Source: Pseudomonas sp. LB-090624 (GTDB lineage: Bacteria; Pseudomonadota; Gammaproteobacteria; Pseudomonadales; Pseudomonadaceae). Taken from it: 64,000 bases of DNA. Within the stretch, counting starts at the first letter, position 1. Each line of letters starts with the position of its first letter. The translations under genes and the position numbers were made by a program. Where the stretch lies: assembly GCF_003205205.1 (NCBI RefSeq), contig NZ_QJRL01000008.1:124001-188000 (forward strand), written 5' to 3'. Below, piece after piece: positions 1 to 10,300 of the stretch. The notes under the pieces were generated by a model. That model ran no database searches. It was not told the DNA's origin and saw nothing but the letters and a program-made list of their open reading frames with translations.

Positions 1-396
1 CCACTGCTGAACCTGGGCGACTACAAGAAAAAGGACTTTACCGGCATCGGTCAAGAAACCCCACGGGTCGGCTTTGCACTACGGATCACCCCTGACAGTA
101 CCTGCACCATCCCCACAGGTGCAGTCGCGAATGTCACCTTCACCCCAACTTACGGCCAGGCCGGCAGCGGCGACCTCTACGGCCTGCAAGATGGCTTGGG
201 TTACACCACAGGTTTGGCCCTGAAAATTTCTGACCAAACCGGTGCAGTTGCGCCAGACACGCCGTCCATGGACTACCCGCTGAGCGATACCGATCCAACC
301 GAGATGGTGTTCTCGGCCCGCCTGCAGACAACAGCGGATACAGTGGGTAACGGCCAGATCGCTTCGACCGTGACCTTCGTAGTCGCGATCAACTGA
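1..396 (+). CDS. fimbrial major subunit (type 1 pilin family), 3' part
   Basis: The frame is open from the first base and stops with TGA at 394-396, so the N-terminus, including any signal peptide, lies outside the window. About 131 residues are visible. They fit the second half of a FimA-type pilin: a stretch with GLALKISDQTG, matching the family's usual strand before the loop, and a C-terminal strand of alternating hydrophobic residues ending TVTFVVAIN, where pilins normally end in an aromatic/hydrophobic beta strand used in donor-strand exchange. A periplasmic chaperone gene follows 77 bp downstream on the same strand, which supports the call. The subunit would be exported by Sec, held by the chaperone and polymerised by the usher. 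Whether it is the major or a minor subunit cannot be decided without the N-terminus. Confidence 0.75.
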   Translation, partial: PLLNLGDYKKKDFTGIGQETPRVGFALRITPDSTCTIPTGAVANVTFTPTYGQAGSGDLYGLQDGLGYTTGLALKISDQTGAVAPDTPSMDYPLSDTDPTEMVFSARLQTTADTVGNGQIASTVTFVVAIN

Positions 397-402
397 TCAT
401 TG

Positions 403-431
403 CCCCAAGTGCTGCAACTCGGCACCTGGGG
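403..431 (+). other. intercistronic stem-loop after the pilin gene
   Basis: CCCCAAGTGC (403-412) pairs with GCACCTGGGG (422-431) with one A-C mismatch and a 9-base loop. No T-run follows, so it is not a clean rho-independent terminator. Hairpins in this position between pilin and chaperone genes are common and usually lower downstream expression or stabilise pilin mRNA; that role is inferred here. Confidence 0.5.
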
Positions 432-473
432 TCCTCCAGATGCAAAAGCCTTGAACGAAGGTCCACCCTCTCG

Positions 474-1196
474 ATGTCCAACATCCAGCGATTCTCCACT
501 TTACGTCTTCTCGCGCTTGCAAGCTGCATGGCGACCACGGTTTCTACAGCACAAGCAGCGCTGACAATCGATAGCACACGCATCGTGCACGGTACCGATT
601 CGCGTAGCTCATCGGTTATTGTCGCCAATCCCAGTAACCACACCTTCGCCGCTCAGGCCTGGGTCAACACTGAAGAAGACGATACTGTCACACCTGTCCC
701 CTTGATCGCTTCACCTGCACTGTTCCGCCTCGACCCGGGCAAACAGCAGATGGTTCGGATCAATCGGTTGCCCAACAACTTGCCGGAAGACCGTGAGTCT
801 TTGTTCTACTTCAATGTGCAGGAAATCCCCCAGCAGTTAGAAAGCAACGCGAACATCCTTAACATCGCCCTGCGCACCCGCATCAAGCTGTTCTATCGCC
901 CTAGCCACCTGAAAAGCCGACCCGAAGAGCACCTCAAAGCGCTGAAATGGTCGGTGCAGACACTCAACGGCAAGGCCAACCTGGTTGTCGACAACCCCTC
1001 GCCTTATCATTACACCTTCAACCAGGTGCAAGTCGGTGCGCACAACCTGCAAGCGAGAGCGATGGTGGCGCCCTTCTCACAACAATCGTATCCGTTACCG
1101 GACAAACAGCTTGCACCCGATACCAAGGTAACCTTCTCGATCATCAACGACTACGGCGCGACATCCGAAAAACTGACAAGCGATGTTCATCTTTAG
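474..1196 (+). CDS. periplasmic fimbrial chaperone (PapD/FimC family)
   Basis: A 240-residue protein with a Sec signal peptide (hydrophobic stretch LRLLALASCMATTVSTAQA, cleavage expected near residue 28). It has the two-Ig-domain layout of PapD-type chaperones. The N-terminal domain begins with strands like ALTIDSTRIV and contains the conserved proline-rich and FRLDPGKQQMVRI segment, equivalent to the F1-G1 strand that donates to pilin subunits. ESLFYFNVQEIP matches the family signature around the end of domain 1. Length and composition are typical. It follows the pilin gene in the usual order, but the usher expected next is about 24 kb away (25496), because unrelated genes occupy the interval. 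The ATG at 474 is chosen because it precedes the signal peptide directly. Confidence 0.93.
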   Translation: MSNIQRFSTLRLLALASCMATTVSTAQAALTIDSTRIVHGTDSRSSSVIVANPSNHTFAAQAWVNTEEDDTVTPVPLIASPALFRLDPGKQQMVRINRLPNNLPEDRESLFYFNVQEIPQQLESNANILNIALRTRIKLFYRPSHLKSRPEEHLKALKWSVQTLNGKANLVVDNPSPYHYTFNQVQVGAHNLQARAMVAPFSQQSYPLPDKQLAPDTKVTFSIINDYGATSEKLTSDVHL

Positions 1197-1201
1197 GCGG
1201 A

Positions 1202-2698
1202 TCAGGGGACCAATGTGAGCGAAGTTCGGAAATTGCCGCTTTCAGGCCATGTCTGACCGCCATCCAGGCTCACCGTGGTCCACACGTAGAATGTAATGTC
1301 CGCTTTCAGCGTATCAAAAAAGGACCGTGGCAGGATCAGCGTTCCCCCTTGCCCAAACCCCGCCAGCATTTCCGGCTCGGTGACTGCATGCTGATCGAGC
1401 ACGATATGCTCCTGCAACTGGGACTCTGCGTCGTAAGCGAATGCCCTGATCGTGACACGCTGGTCGGTACTGATGAGCCCCCAAGCGTCTTGGGTAACAT
1501 GAACACCCTCCCCTACATCCTTCAGGCTTAGGTATTGGGAGCCCGCTTCCGTTATCTGAGGCCCCGGCGCAGATGGCCTGAATACAGTCAGCCTGACCTG
1601 GCGCTTGATCGACATATCGCCGCTGGCCAGGTAATACAGCGGGATGGTCTTGCCACTGTGGGCGGGCACATGCTTCAGCGGGACCATAAAGCTTCGGGTA
1701 CCAGGCGCACCCTGAATGGTCACAGCCCCGACCTGGCCTGGTTCGCCCCACTGCATCTGCACAGGCTCCAGGCTACCGACGCCAGCATCCTCGGGGATCA
1801 ATGCCTCCAGATCTTTCTCTAACGAACCGGTTTCCAGCACAATCGTTTCTTCCTCCCCCTTCGCCGCCGGCAGGTTAGGCCAGGAGAGCGTGCGTGGAGC
1901 AGGCGTGGCTGCCACCGTCAGTTGCAGGACAGTGGATGCGGCGCTCTGGTTGCCAGCACGATCATCGACTCGATAGTGCAGGAATCGCGGACCATCTCCA
2001 CGCTCACGAATCATTTCACCGCCGTATTTCAACTTCGGTAGCGTCCCCGCCGCCACATCAGCCTGGGTGAGGCTGAGCACATCAACCAGTTCGTCACTAC
2101 CCAGCTGCCGGTCCCAGTAATAGCTGATGCGGTCACCTACCTGGGGGGTATCGTAGGCGGGCAACGTCGCCAACAACTCATCGCCGTTCTGTTCCAGGTA
2201 CACCACGGTCACACCGCCGGTAACCACCTCGGGAGGCGGCTGCACCTTATTGTCGCTCGCCAGGATTGGTGCCTGGCGGTCGATGGTCAGTATAAGTGGG
2301 GCTGAGTCTTCAGACGTACCACTGAAGATCTCTACCCAATATTTCAGAACAGGCTCGCCCTCCCCGAGCCTACTGGCGGGGACATGCATGATGAGGTCTG
2401 CGTCCGTCACCGGCGCGGTGAATATTCTTTGCTCGACGACATCAGTGTTCCAGAACAGCGTGAGTGTTTCCTTCCCTTTGGAGGGGTCGCTATTCAGCCA
2501 CATCGGTACTTCGACCCGCAGTGGATCCTTCAGCGCACTGACAGGCAACAGGTTCATCTGCCCGCCAGGCACGTTTTCCAGCATCTGTGGCACATGCGGC
2601 GGCTTGAGAATCAACAGTTCCCGCCTGCCGCCTGACGACCTGACCATAACCTTCAGCCAAGTACGAAGCTTTGTGAACCACCCCTGAGCATTGAGCAT
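1202..2698 (-). CDS. Ig-like repeat protein, 498 aa, paralogue of the genes at 5102 and 16668
   Basis: I do not recognise a named function. The protein lacks a signal peptide and membrane segments and is made of several beta-sandwich modules of roughly 100-120 residues. Each carries a recurring pattern seen also in the genes at 5102-7117 and 16668-18512: a strand like DRISYYWD or ETLTLFWN near the middle, followed by a HYRVDDRAGNQS-type strand and ending before a proline-rich linker that starts the next module. This resembles bacterial Ig-like or cadherin-like repeats. The gene converges on the fimbrial chaperone gene, with five bases between the stops. An autotransporter gene lies upstream on the same strand, separated by a terminator, so this gene probably needs its own promoter or readthrough. 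The start at 2698 has GGGAG about 12 bases upstream. Confidence 0.7.
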   Translation of the reverse strand: MLNAQGWFTKLRTWLKVMVRSSGGRRELLILKPPHVPQMLENVPGGQMNLLPVSALKDPLRVEVPMWLNSDPSKGKETLTLFWNTDVVEQRIFTAPVTDADLIMHVPASRLGEGEPVLKYWVEIFSGTSEDSAPLILTIDRQAPILASDNKVQPPPEVVTGGVTVVYLEQNGDELLATLPAYDTPQVGDRISYYWDRQLGSDELVDVLSLTQADVAAGTLPKLKYGGEMIRERGDGPRFLHYRVDDRAGNQSAASTVLQLTVAATPAPRTLSWPNLPAAKGEEETIVLETGSLEKDLEALIPEDAGVGSLEPVQMQWGEPGQVGAVTIQGAPGTRSFMVPLKHVPAHSGKTIPLYYLASGDMSIKRQVRLTVFRPSAPGPQITEAGSQYLSLKDVGEGVHVTQDAWGLISTDQRVTIRAFAYDAESQLQEHIVLDQHAVTEPEMLAGFGQGGTLILPRSFFDTLKADITFYVWTTVSLDGGQTWPESGNFRTSLTLVP

Positions 2699-2721
2699 GA
2701 TGCAAGCACTCCCGCAATCCC

Positions 2722-2750
2722 AAAAAAAAGGGAAAGCAACGCTTTCCCTT
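2722..2750 (-). terminator. rho-independent terminator of the autotransporter gene
   Basis: Read on the minus strand, AAGGGAAAGC, a 3-base loop and GCTTTCCCTT form a perfect 10-bp stem, and the T-tract runs on for six more bases. It begins nine bases after the autotransporter stop codon. Confidence 0.85.
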
Positions 2751-2758
2751 GTTCAGTA

Positions 2759-4957
2759 TCACCAGCTGTAATGCAAACCGACGTTAGCGCCCCAAGGCTG
2801 CTCGATCCGCTCACCGTTGCTGTAGTCAAAGTCGGCATGCAGCTGCCAGCGCTCAGCCAACGATACGGCGAGGCCAACGCCCAACTCCCCTCGGGAGCCT
2901 GCCAGGTCGCTGTCGAATTGATGATCATTGACCTTGGCATCATTGTTAGTGGCAAACTCATGGGCATAAGCCAGGCGCACATAGGGCTGGGCGACGTGCC
3001 CGTTACCCAGGTCGAAGTTGCGCCCCACGGTCGCTCCCGCCTTGCCCAGCAGTGAACGGGTGTCACCGCCCTTGACCCGCAGACCATTGTCCAGGCTATA
3101 GCTCGCGCCCTCGATGCTCACCACCGACCACTGCGTATACGGTTCGATGAAGTACCCATCGCTCAGCGGGATATTACGGCCGAACTCCAACGAGGCGCCG
3201 AGCCCGTGGTTGTTGAAATCACCATCACTGCGCTGGCCATCGCTCAGGTTGACCTCGGTGCTATTATCGAACCGGTTGAACTTGACCACGCCATCGAAGT
3301 AGTAACCGCTGGCGGCATCCAGCCACGTTGTGTACAGACCCACGTAATAGCTTTTAACCTCTGCAGAAGCCCCCCGCGCCACATCCAGGTCAGAGCTGCT
3401 GTAACCCGCCAGTACACCGGCCATCCATTGCCCGTCCCCCAAGGGTAGCGGGGCATCGGCCCCCAACGATACGCCCTGCTGCACCTGCGAGTAGGCCGCT
3501 CCCGAAGCCGGCGTGGCGTTGTACTTGTTGCCATAGGTGCGTATCCAGCCACCCGACTTGCGCTCATCCATTCGCAACTCGCCCATGCGCGTGCGCAACG
3601 TGCTCAATTCGCCGTACCACACGGTAGGTGCGGTGTTGAACAAGGCAAGGCTCGCCGCCGTCCCCGGGCTGATGACTTTGCGCGAACCATCGAGGAACCA
3701 GTCATTACCGCGCTGCGCGAGTTCGTAGGAAAAGGCGCCCAGGTCAACCGAGCCATTGAGCAGCGAAAAGCTCGCATCCCCTGCACCTGCATGTACCAGG
3801 TGCAGCGAGTTCTGCTGGCTCGGCTCGTTGCCGCTACTGCCCACTTGCAACGTGTGGCTGCCGGTTGCGGTGCCCACCTCCAGAAAGTCGGTCTGGCCAT
3901 TGGCAAAATCGGCATCCATGATGAAAGTACCGTTGCCACTCAGCGTGCCCAGGGTGAGGCGCTGGTACTGCCCTGGCTCACCAAAACGCACCGAGCCACC
4001 GTTCATCGCCATGCTCCCCACCTGGCTGTCTTCCACCATGTTCCAACGTGCCTGGCTGTTGAGCGTAAGGCCTGCAACATTTTCCAGGCGGCCGGTAAGG
4101 CTGGCCTGGTTCTCCAGGGTCAAGTTGGCAGTGGAACCCGCTTCGGCGACTACATCCCCAAGCAGTTGGCTGGCATCGACGCGCATATTGGCCGTCGAGC
4201 CGCCGGCCACTTGCAGCAGTACATCGTCACCGCCCACCAGGGTCGAACCCGGGCCAACCACGATATCCACCGTCGCCGCCGGTAACGAATCGCTGCCCAC
4301 GACGATCGCCGGGCCCGTCAAACCTTGCACTCGGCTATTCACCAGGGTCACCTGCGCCGTGCCGCCAGCGGCATCGCCAAACAAGCGGATACCCGCGCCA
4401 CCGCCGGTGAACACGCTGTCCTGCGCGGTAAGTTCGCCATTACCGAACAGGTCCACCACCGCTCGGCTACCGTCCCCCACAAAGGTACTGCGCAGCGCGG
4501 TCAGGGCCGAGTTCGAGGATACATAGGCCCCGCCACTGGCCCCTTGTACATGGCTATCGGTGACCAGGGCCGAAGCCCCGACAGTGCCGTCCTGCAACAG
4601 GCGGATGCCGTACAGGTCCGACTTGATCGAAGCGCCCCCCTGCACTGTCGCGCTGCTGCCGGCCATCAGTCTGACGCCGTCGTGGGCACCGGTCGCGTTG
4701 ATCGAGCCACCCGTCATGCTAAAGGTCGAGCTCGATTGCGCTACCACATAGTCGATCGTGGCGTCCTTGGCGGTCAGTGACGCGCCATCGCTCAACAGGT
4801 AGTCGTCGACTGGCGTCGAGGGGCCAATCACCCGCTCCCCCGAGACCGGCGTCGTGGCCGACGCCAGCGGGCTCAGTGCAAGCGCCAGGGGCGCGAACAC
4901 GGCCCAGGCCAATGCCTGCGTCGTGTGGGCAACAGGACGATAACTGCGTGGGGACAT
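2759..4957 (-). CDS. pertactin-type autotransporter, 732 aa
   Basis: A type Va secreted protein. The start at 4957 is preferred over an upstream in-frame codon because it has AAGAGG about ten bases upstream and directly precedes a signal peptide (TQALAWAVFAPLALALSPLASA). Residues about 30-440 form the passenger: short repeated beta-strand units rich in G, S, T and A with many DSxVxG-like turns, typical of a right-handed beta-helix. From about residue 455 comes the outer-membrane barrel: GGWIRTYGNKYN, GVSLGADAPL, amphipathic strands and a C-terminal aromatic residue (HYSW). No protease or esterase catalytic motif is visible in the passenger, so an adhesin-like role is more likely than an enzymatic one. 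It lies between two Ig-like genes but has its own terminator, which suggests separate transcription. Confidence 0.88.
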   Translation of the reverse strand: MSPRSYRPVAHTTQALAWAVFAPLALALSPLASATTPVSGERVIGPSTPVDDYLLSDGASLTAKDATIDYVVAQSSSTFSMTGGSINATGAHDGVRLMAGSSATVQGGASIKSDLYGIRLLQDGTVGASALVTDSHVQGASGGAYVSSNSALTALRSTFVGDGSRAVVDLFGNGELTAQDSVFTGGGAGIRLFGDAAGGTAQVTLVNSRVQGLTGPAIVVGSDSLPAATVDIVVGPGSTLVGGDDVLLQVAGGSTANMRVDASQLLGDVVAEAGSTANLTLENQASLTGRLENVAGLTLNSQARWNMVEDSQVGSMAMNGGSVRFGEPGQYQRLTLGTLSGNGTFIMDADFANGQTDFLEVGTATGSHTLQVGSSGNEPSQQNSLHLVHAGAGDASFSLLNGSVDLGAFSYELAQRGNDWFLDGSRKVISPGTAASLALFNTAPTVWYGELSTLRTRMGELRMDERKSGGWIRTYGNKYNATPASGAAYSQVQQGVSLGADAPLPLGDGQWMAGVLAGYSSSDLDVARGASAEVKSYYVGLYTTWLDAASGYYFDGVVKFNRFDNSTEVNLSDGQRSDGDFNNHGLGASLEFGRNIPLSDGYFIEPYTQWSVVSIEGASYSLDNGLRVKGGDTRSLLGKAGATVGRNFDLGNGHVAQPYVRLAYAHEFATNNDAKVNDHQFDSDLAGSRGELGVGLAVSLAERWQLHADFDYSNGERIEQPWGANVGLHYSW

Positions 4958-5101
4958 TAGACAACACCTCTTCTGCTGGAAAACTCGCGACCCGGCCGGG
5001 CAGGCCGCAAGAAAAGACGGCAAATCTACTCAAACCAGCCGACTAGTTATGTCGGAAAAGTCTGATCTAGCTGTCGTGATGGGGTGTTAGCAGATATTTC
5101 G

Positions 5102-7117
5102 TTAACGCTTGAAGACCACCTTACATGGGCCATCGGGCGCCGCCATCGCAATCTTCTGCTCAGCGATATCCGACACGATCAGGGCATCCGGACCTTGATT
5201 ACGCCGGGCTGGAGCGTCGAAGGTGTACCAGCAGTAAGCCCGCCCGGTGCGTTCAGGAGGGTTGTGATTGTACAAAGGCAGTATGTAGTCATCGTAAGGT
5301 TCAACACGCCAGGTGAAACCACTTACAGGATGCGTTGCTCCCAACGTGATCTCCTCGTCCCAACTCAAAACTTCGTCGTTACCGGTATCTGCATGCAACA
5401 GTTTCCAGTGCATGGTTACCTTGTCGTTTTCTTTCAGGCCATATTGGCTGAGATCATCGACTTTGACCCGTACCGCCCAGGGCCGAGTGGAATTGTCCGG
5501 GTCTATAAGCGATTGACAGCTCAGATAACCTGCGCCGTTGACACCTTGGAACTGTGGCTGATCCGGATGGATCACAATTGCACTGACCGCCACCTGTCGA
5601 TCCGCAGAAGTGGGCTGGTTCGGGACTGTGCCGCGGGTTAGCTGGTAATGCACAGCCACATCACCATTACCGGTGCTGTGAATGTAACGCCAGGGAATCG
5701 GTCGCTCGATCAAGTCTCCTTCTTTGTCGGTATCTTTTACTGGATAGTCGGCCTGCTCGATGTGGGTTCCGCCCCAGAAGAACTCCATGAGGTCGTCCTT
5801 CTCTAGGTGCTCATAGAGTTTTACCTTTAGTGTGGCATCCTGTTGGTCATGTTCGGGAAGCAGCTTATTAGCCTCCAACGATCCCTGGCCAAACACATCG
5901 CATAGAGGCAGCCGCGGGTTAACCGGGTCAGGCCATTCCGGGTCGGGATCAGGGTCTGGCCCCACAGGCCCGAACGTTTCGAAATTGGCATTAACAGCAA
6001 TGTCCTTATTACCGCGGGGCTGCCCCCCTCGAAAGACCGTATAACTGACAGGCATTGCCTTGGTACCTACGGGCGGTTCGCCATATTCATGCCGCAGTAC
6101 ATCAAGGCTTACGCTGAAGACCAATGGAAACGTTTCGCCTTCGCCAATCTGTCGTCGCCCAACTAGCGAGCCCGCCCAAGAAACACTGACTTCATCGGTC
6201 TGTTTCCAGTTTTCGTACTCCAGCACATGCACCTTAACGCCCTGCACCGCATCCAGCCGATCGACCAAGCCATCGTCGGCAAGCGGCACCAGTGGGGCCT
6301 GGAGGTTCGCCGGCATTGTACCGAGAGCCACCGTAACCGACCTGGGCTTGGACAAACGGCTAATATTGCCGGCCTTATCCACCAGCACGTACACCACGAA
6401 CCATTCACCGTCCCCCCCGTTCTTGATCAAGGTTTCAGGAACAATCAGCTTTTGATCGGCCTCAGTGACCTCAGCCTCCCCAGCCGGAGTTACACCGCCA
6501 ACATTGTCGGGAACGCTGTCGAGCCAGTAGTAGTAAACCTTATCCTTCCCGGCACGGTCGAGGTAATCCGGGAGCAGGACACTCACGGACGCGACGTTGC
6601 TATCAATTACTTCAGCAACACCCGGAACCGCGTCAGGAACATTGTCATTGTTGGGAGGCATACGGTCGAAAATCATCGCCACGGGGTCGGAGGGATAGAT
6701 TGTCTGATCGTAGAACGAAGCTATTTCATAGAAAAAACTGTGGGTGCCATCAGCACCATATTCCTCTGTTCCCTTCTTCAAAACCACACGAAGTGGCAGG
6801 TCCCCTGCATTGGACTGGTCGAAGGTGCCCGCATAGATCTCTTCAACGAAATTACCAATCTTATGAAAGACGTTCAAGTTATCCTGACCATCGCTTGGTT
6901 TCGGGAGGTTCTGCCATGCAGGAATAATGATCGCCAGCTCTGCGTTAGGGTCATTCAATACTGAGGCCTTAACTGTATTATCACTCGCATCTGCCAGCAC
7001 AGCATCCGGGTTTTCAATAACCGGCTCGAACATGATCACAGCGCCACTGCCCTGCATCTTGCGCGCCTCTCGGCGAACACGATCAGCTTCCGCGAATGCT
7101 TCCCTCGAACTCTTCAT
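5102..7117 (-). CDS. Ig-like repeat protein, 671 aa
   Basis: This is a paralogue of the proteins at 1202-2698 and 16668-18512. The ATG at 7117 is chosen because GGAG lies nine bases upstream; the longer frame to 7246 would start inside DNA with no ribosome site. The N-terminus is charged and helical (SSREAFAEADRVRREARK), with no signal peptide. The rest is a string of beta-sandwich modules with repeated strand patterns such as KVYYYWLDSV, DEVSVSWAGS, DLMEFFWGG and DKVTMHWKL, each a hydrophobic strand with a central aromatic W/Y pair that marks one repeat; about five modules are recognisable. A PDPDPDPEWPDP linker near residue 390 separates two halves. The gene follows the RHS gene at 7322 after a strong terminator. 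I cannot assign a function; carbohydrate or surface binding by Ig-like repeats would be an inference. Confidence 0.72.
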   Translation of the reverse strand: MKSSREAFAEADRVRREARKMQGSGAVIMFEPVIENPDAVLADASDNTVKASVLNDPNAELAIIIPAWQNLPKPSDGQDNLNVFHKIGNFVEEIYAGTFDQSNAGDLPLRVVLKKGTEEYGADGTHSFFYEIASFYDQTIYPSDPVAMIFDRMPPNNDNVPDAVPGVAEVIDSNVASVSVLLPDYLDRAGKDKVYYYWLDSVPDNVGGVTPAGEAEVTEADQKLIVPETLIKNGGDGEWFVVYVLVDKAGNISRLSKPRSVTVALGTMPANLQAPLVPLADDGLVDRLDAVQGVKVHVLEYENWKQTDEVSVSWAGSLVGRRQIGEGETFPLVFSVSLDVLRHEYGEPPVGTKAMPVSYTVFRGGQPRGNKDIAVNANFETFGPVGPDPDPDPEWPDPVNPRLPLCDVFGQGSLEANKLLPEHDQQDATLKVKLYEHLEKDDLMEFFWGGTHIEQADYPVKDTDKEGDLIERPIPWRYIHSTGNGDVAVHYQLTRGTVPNQPTSADRQVAVSAIVIHPDQPQFQGVNGAGYLSCQSLIDPDNSTRPWAVRVKVDDLSQYGLKENDKVTMHWKLLHADTGNDEVLSWDEEITLGATHPVSGFTWRVEPYDDYILPLYNHNPPERTGRAYCWYTFDAPARRNQGPDALIVSDIAEQKIAMAAPDGPCKVVFKR

Positions 7118-7257
7118 TACGATCATCTCCATAGTCAGGGGCCGAAAACAGCCACCAGAAACCTGCCGATGAACACTATTGAACGCGCCGTAGGTTACAA
7201 CTACAACTGGCATTTTTATCAGTTTGACAGTGCGCGTTATACGCACTACCGCCCTAT

Positions 7258-7310
7258 AAAAAAGAAAAAACCTGCACAGTAGCCAAGATGCCTCTCAGCC
7301 ACCGTGCAGG
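7258..7310 (-). terminator. rho-independent terminator after the coreless RHS gene
   Basis: On the minus strand, CCTGCAC (7310-7304) pairs with GTGCAGG (7277-7271). The stem extends inward by further G-C and G-U pairs, and it is followed by TTTTTTCTTTTTT. It lies 12 bases beyond the RHS stop codon and closes the four-gene array that starts at 18512. Confidence 0.88.
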
Positions 7311-7321
7311 CGAGGAACCGC

Positions 7322-10300
7322 TTAATCAGAGGATGTTGCCTGCTCTTTCTCCGTGGGCGCCACCACCGCACTCGCGCCTTGGCTGGCCAGGCGATCAAGG
7401 GGATCGTAAGCGTACAATGCGTACTCACCATCCGGCAGATCGACACGTTCCAACTGCCCCAAGGCATTGTAAGTCAGCGTGCGGCCCTGCTCGTCAGTGG
7501 TCAGGTTGCCGTCAGCGTCGTAGTGCAGTTCAACGGTGGTACCGGCACGGGTTATGCCAGTCAACTGTACGGGGTCCAAGGGGTTGGAGAATAAGTATTC
7601 CACGGAATCTTTTTCTTCTCCCCCTGTACCATCGGGCGACCAAGTGTCGAGGTGCTTGATGTTGTCCAACTCATCGAAGGTAAAGTGTTGGGCCGAAATG
7701 ACCTTGCCGTAGTGATCAACTGGCGAAAGTTCACCTCGGCATTCGTAGTCCTCCAAGCGTGCACGCGCGTCATACCAGTAGTTTTCCAGGCGTAGGGTGG
7801 CGCCGTCCCCGGTCTTCAAATGGCGTTCAGTCAACGCATCGGCAGCGTCATACAGTTGTTCGAGCACCTGCACTTCATCTTGCAGCTCGAAACGGCGCTC
7901 GATTTCGCGGTCGAAGTCATCGTAGAGCAAGAACGTGCCCAAGCGCTGTGCACCGTCGGTGGTGACGTAACTTTTCGTGCGCCCCAGTTCGTCGTACTCG
8001 AACTGGGCCTGAGTAGTGCCAAGCTCGGTACTGATCAAGCGCCCCTTTGTGTCATATTTGTAAAGCTGCGTAGCCCCCAGCACGTCCACATAGGCCAGCT
8101 CCCGGCCGAGCAGACTATAGTGGTACTGCATGATATAGGTCTTGGCCTCCGGCTCGTCTTCGCGCACCGTACGTTTTTCCACTTTCATCTTGCCCGTACT
8201 GAAGTAATCACGCTCCAGCACGGTCTGGCCATTTTCAATGCATTCTTCCAGGCGTGCATTGAAGGGGTTATATCGGAAGTTGAGCTCGCTGTTGCTCACG
8301 CGACGCTGCGTGGGTTCCTCACCCAACTGCGGCTGGTAATCGTAATCGATCCGTGCATTGCGCGGGGTGATCACCCAGCTTGCCTGGCGGTGGCCCGGCA
8401 GGTAATGCATCACTCGCTTTCGCCCGCCGGTGGTAGACTCGATCATGCGGTCCAGGCCGTCAAAGCGCTGCTCACCCAACAGCTTGCCATCGACCGCAAT
8501 ACTGGTCGGCAAGTCTTCACCACTGTGCTGAGCATATTCGCGGTGTACCGTGCTGCCATCGGCCAGTACTTTATCGACTACGCGGTCAAACACGTCGTAC
8601 ACCGAACGCTCCGTCGCACCACGGGCATCGATCTCCCGCACGCTGCGCCCCAGGCCATCGTAGAAGTACCGATGGCGGCTGATTCGCTTGCCTTTGGTAT
8701 CCACCCGTTGCACTTCGATCGGGTGGTCGAACGTGTTGAGCCATTGCATCGTCTTGCCCCCCTTGATCTTGCCATCGGGGGTTTGCTTCCAGCTGGTGCG
8801 CAATGCCTGCGGGCCGTCCGCGAGCGCCTGGCCTGGGTGCGGCCCATTGGCATGCCGGGGCTCTTTGCGTGGGCTGTCGACGGCAACTGCTTGCACACTG
8901 GGCGATGAGCCGATCAGGTCGGTTCGCTCCACGATCATCACGCCGTCGGCACCGATCTCGGCGTACTGTTGATTCCAACCGTCATACTTGATGGTTTTGG
9001 GCAATTCCAGGGTGATGCGGGTCACCGGCCCGTCCGGGTTGTCGGGATCAATTTCGTCCATCCAGTCAAACTGCACTTCCTTCACCAGGTTCCCGAACAC
9101 ATCGTAGTCGGCGGTGTAGTTGGTACGAAATTCGACCTTGCGCTTTTCATCCTGGGCGTCAGCGTCATGCCGCTCGGTCTTGACCACCCGGCTCATCCCA
9201 TCGAGCTCGGCCCGCGTGGCCACACCCTTGACGTCGACTTCGGTTTGTCGCGCCAGCTGCCCCTCGGCCGCCACCAGGGTGTAGCTGTAGCTGCGCCACG
9301 CTGTGTAATCAGGTTCTCTGGGCGATACGGTTTCTTTGGTGACTCGACTCAACTCATCGTATTCGTATGCGATTTCCACCTCGTTGTCGTCGAGATTGAG
9401 CAGCGGCTGGTTGATCAGCACGCACTGGCGCAGCGTAATCTGCTTGGTCGAGTTGCGCGGCTCCGCTTCGCCCTCGACCGGCTCACCGTCATCGAAGCCG
9501 ATCACTGTCTGCAGCGTTTCCAGCACGGTACTGTTGTCGAGGGTATCGTATTCGAATTCAGTCAAAGTCATGGCCTCTGGCTTGCCATGCATGACGACGG
9601 CCTGGGCCTGCAGTCGGCCGTGAAGCAGCGAATCAGAGGGGTTCGCTATGTACTCGAAAGTGGTGTCACGCACGGTCGTTTGCATCGGCTGCCACGCATT
9701 GGCAGGCAGCTCGATCAGCTTCTCCTGCTTGGGCTGCAACCAATATTCCCCCACCTTTCGCCGCAGTGTTCGCTGGCGTGACGGTAAAACCGAACCGTGA
9801 CGGCCATAGCGGTAGTTCGTGCGCAAAATGGGCGCCGGTGGTTGAGCCTCGAACCCGGGCGATGGATAGACCGTGCGGTTTTTCAAGTGGCGTACGAAGC
9901 CGTGCGGGTCTGGCGGGCAATCCTCCTCGTTGTCTCCAGGCTGGTAGTACTCGCTGACCGTTCGCACACCATTGGCCTGAACCTCCAGCGTCTGGTTGCC
10001 GGCATCGTCATAGCCGTATTCGCGCACCTCGCTTCGCTGGCGCGTCGAATCGTGGCGCATTCGCCATTGCTCAGTAACCTGCTTAGGTAGCTGGAAGTAA
10101 GGCGGTTGCAGCGCAAACTCTACGTTCGCGTTACCGTGGTAGGCTGTGGTGGTCTGCGTCACGTACCATTGCTGTTCGGGTTCGTCGGCCTTGTCGTAAT
10201 CGAGCACGTCACTCAGTTGTTCGGTTACCTGTCGCGTCATCAGATGATGGCGGTCGTACGTGCGGACGATCTGGCGCACGACTTCATCTTGTACAACCAA

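Noticed and set aside
3756..4526. 256-residue + strand reading frame opposite the autotransporter
   Set aside because: It is antisense to a clear beta-helix coding region, has no ribosome site and is rich in Pro/Ser/Arg, as expected from the complement of a Gly/Ala/Thr-rich repeat.
7820..8908. 362-residue + strand frame opposite the coreless RHS gene
   Set aside because: It is the complement of YD-repeat codons with no start signal or family pattern; a similar long antisense frame occurs opposite the other RHS gene.
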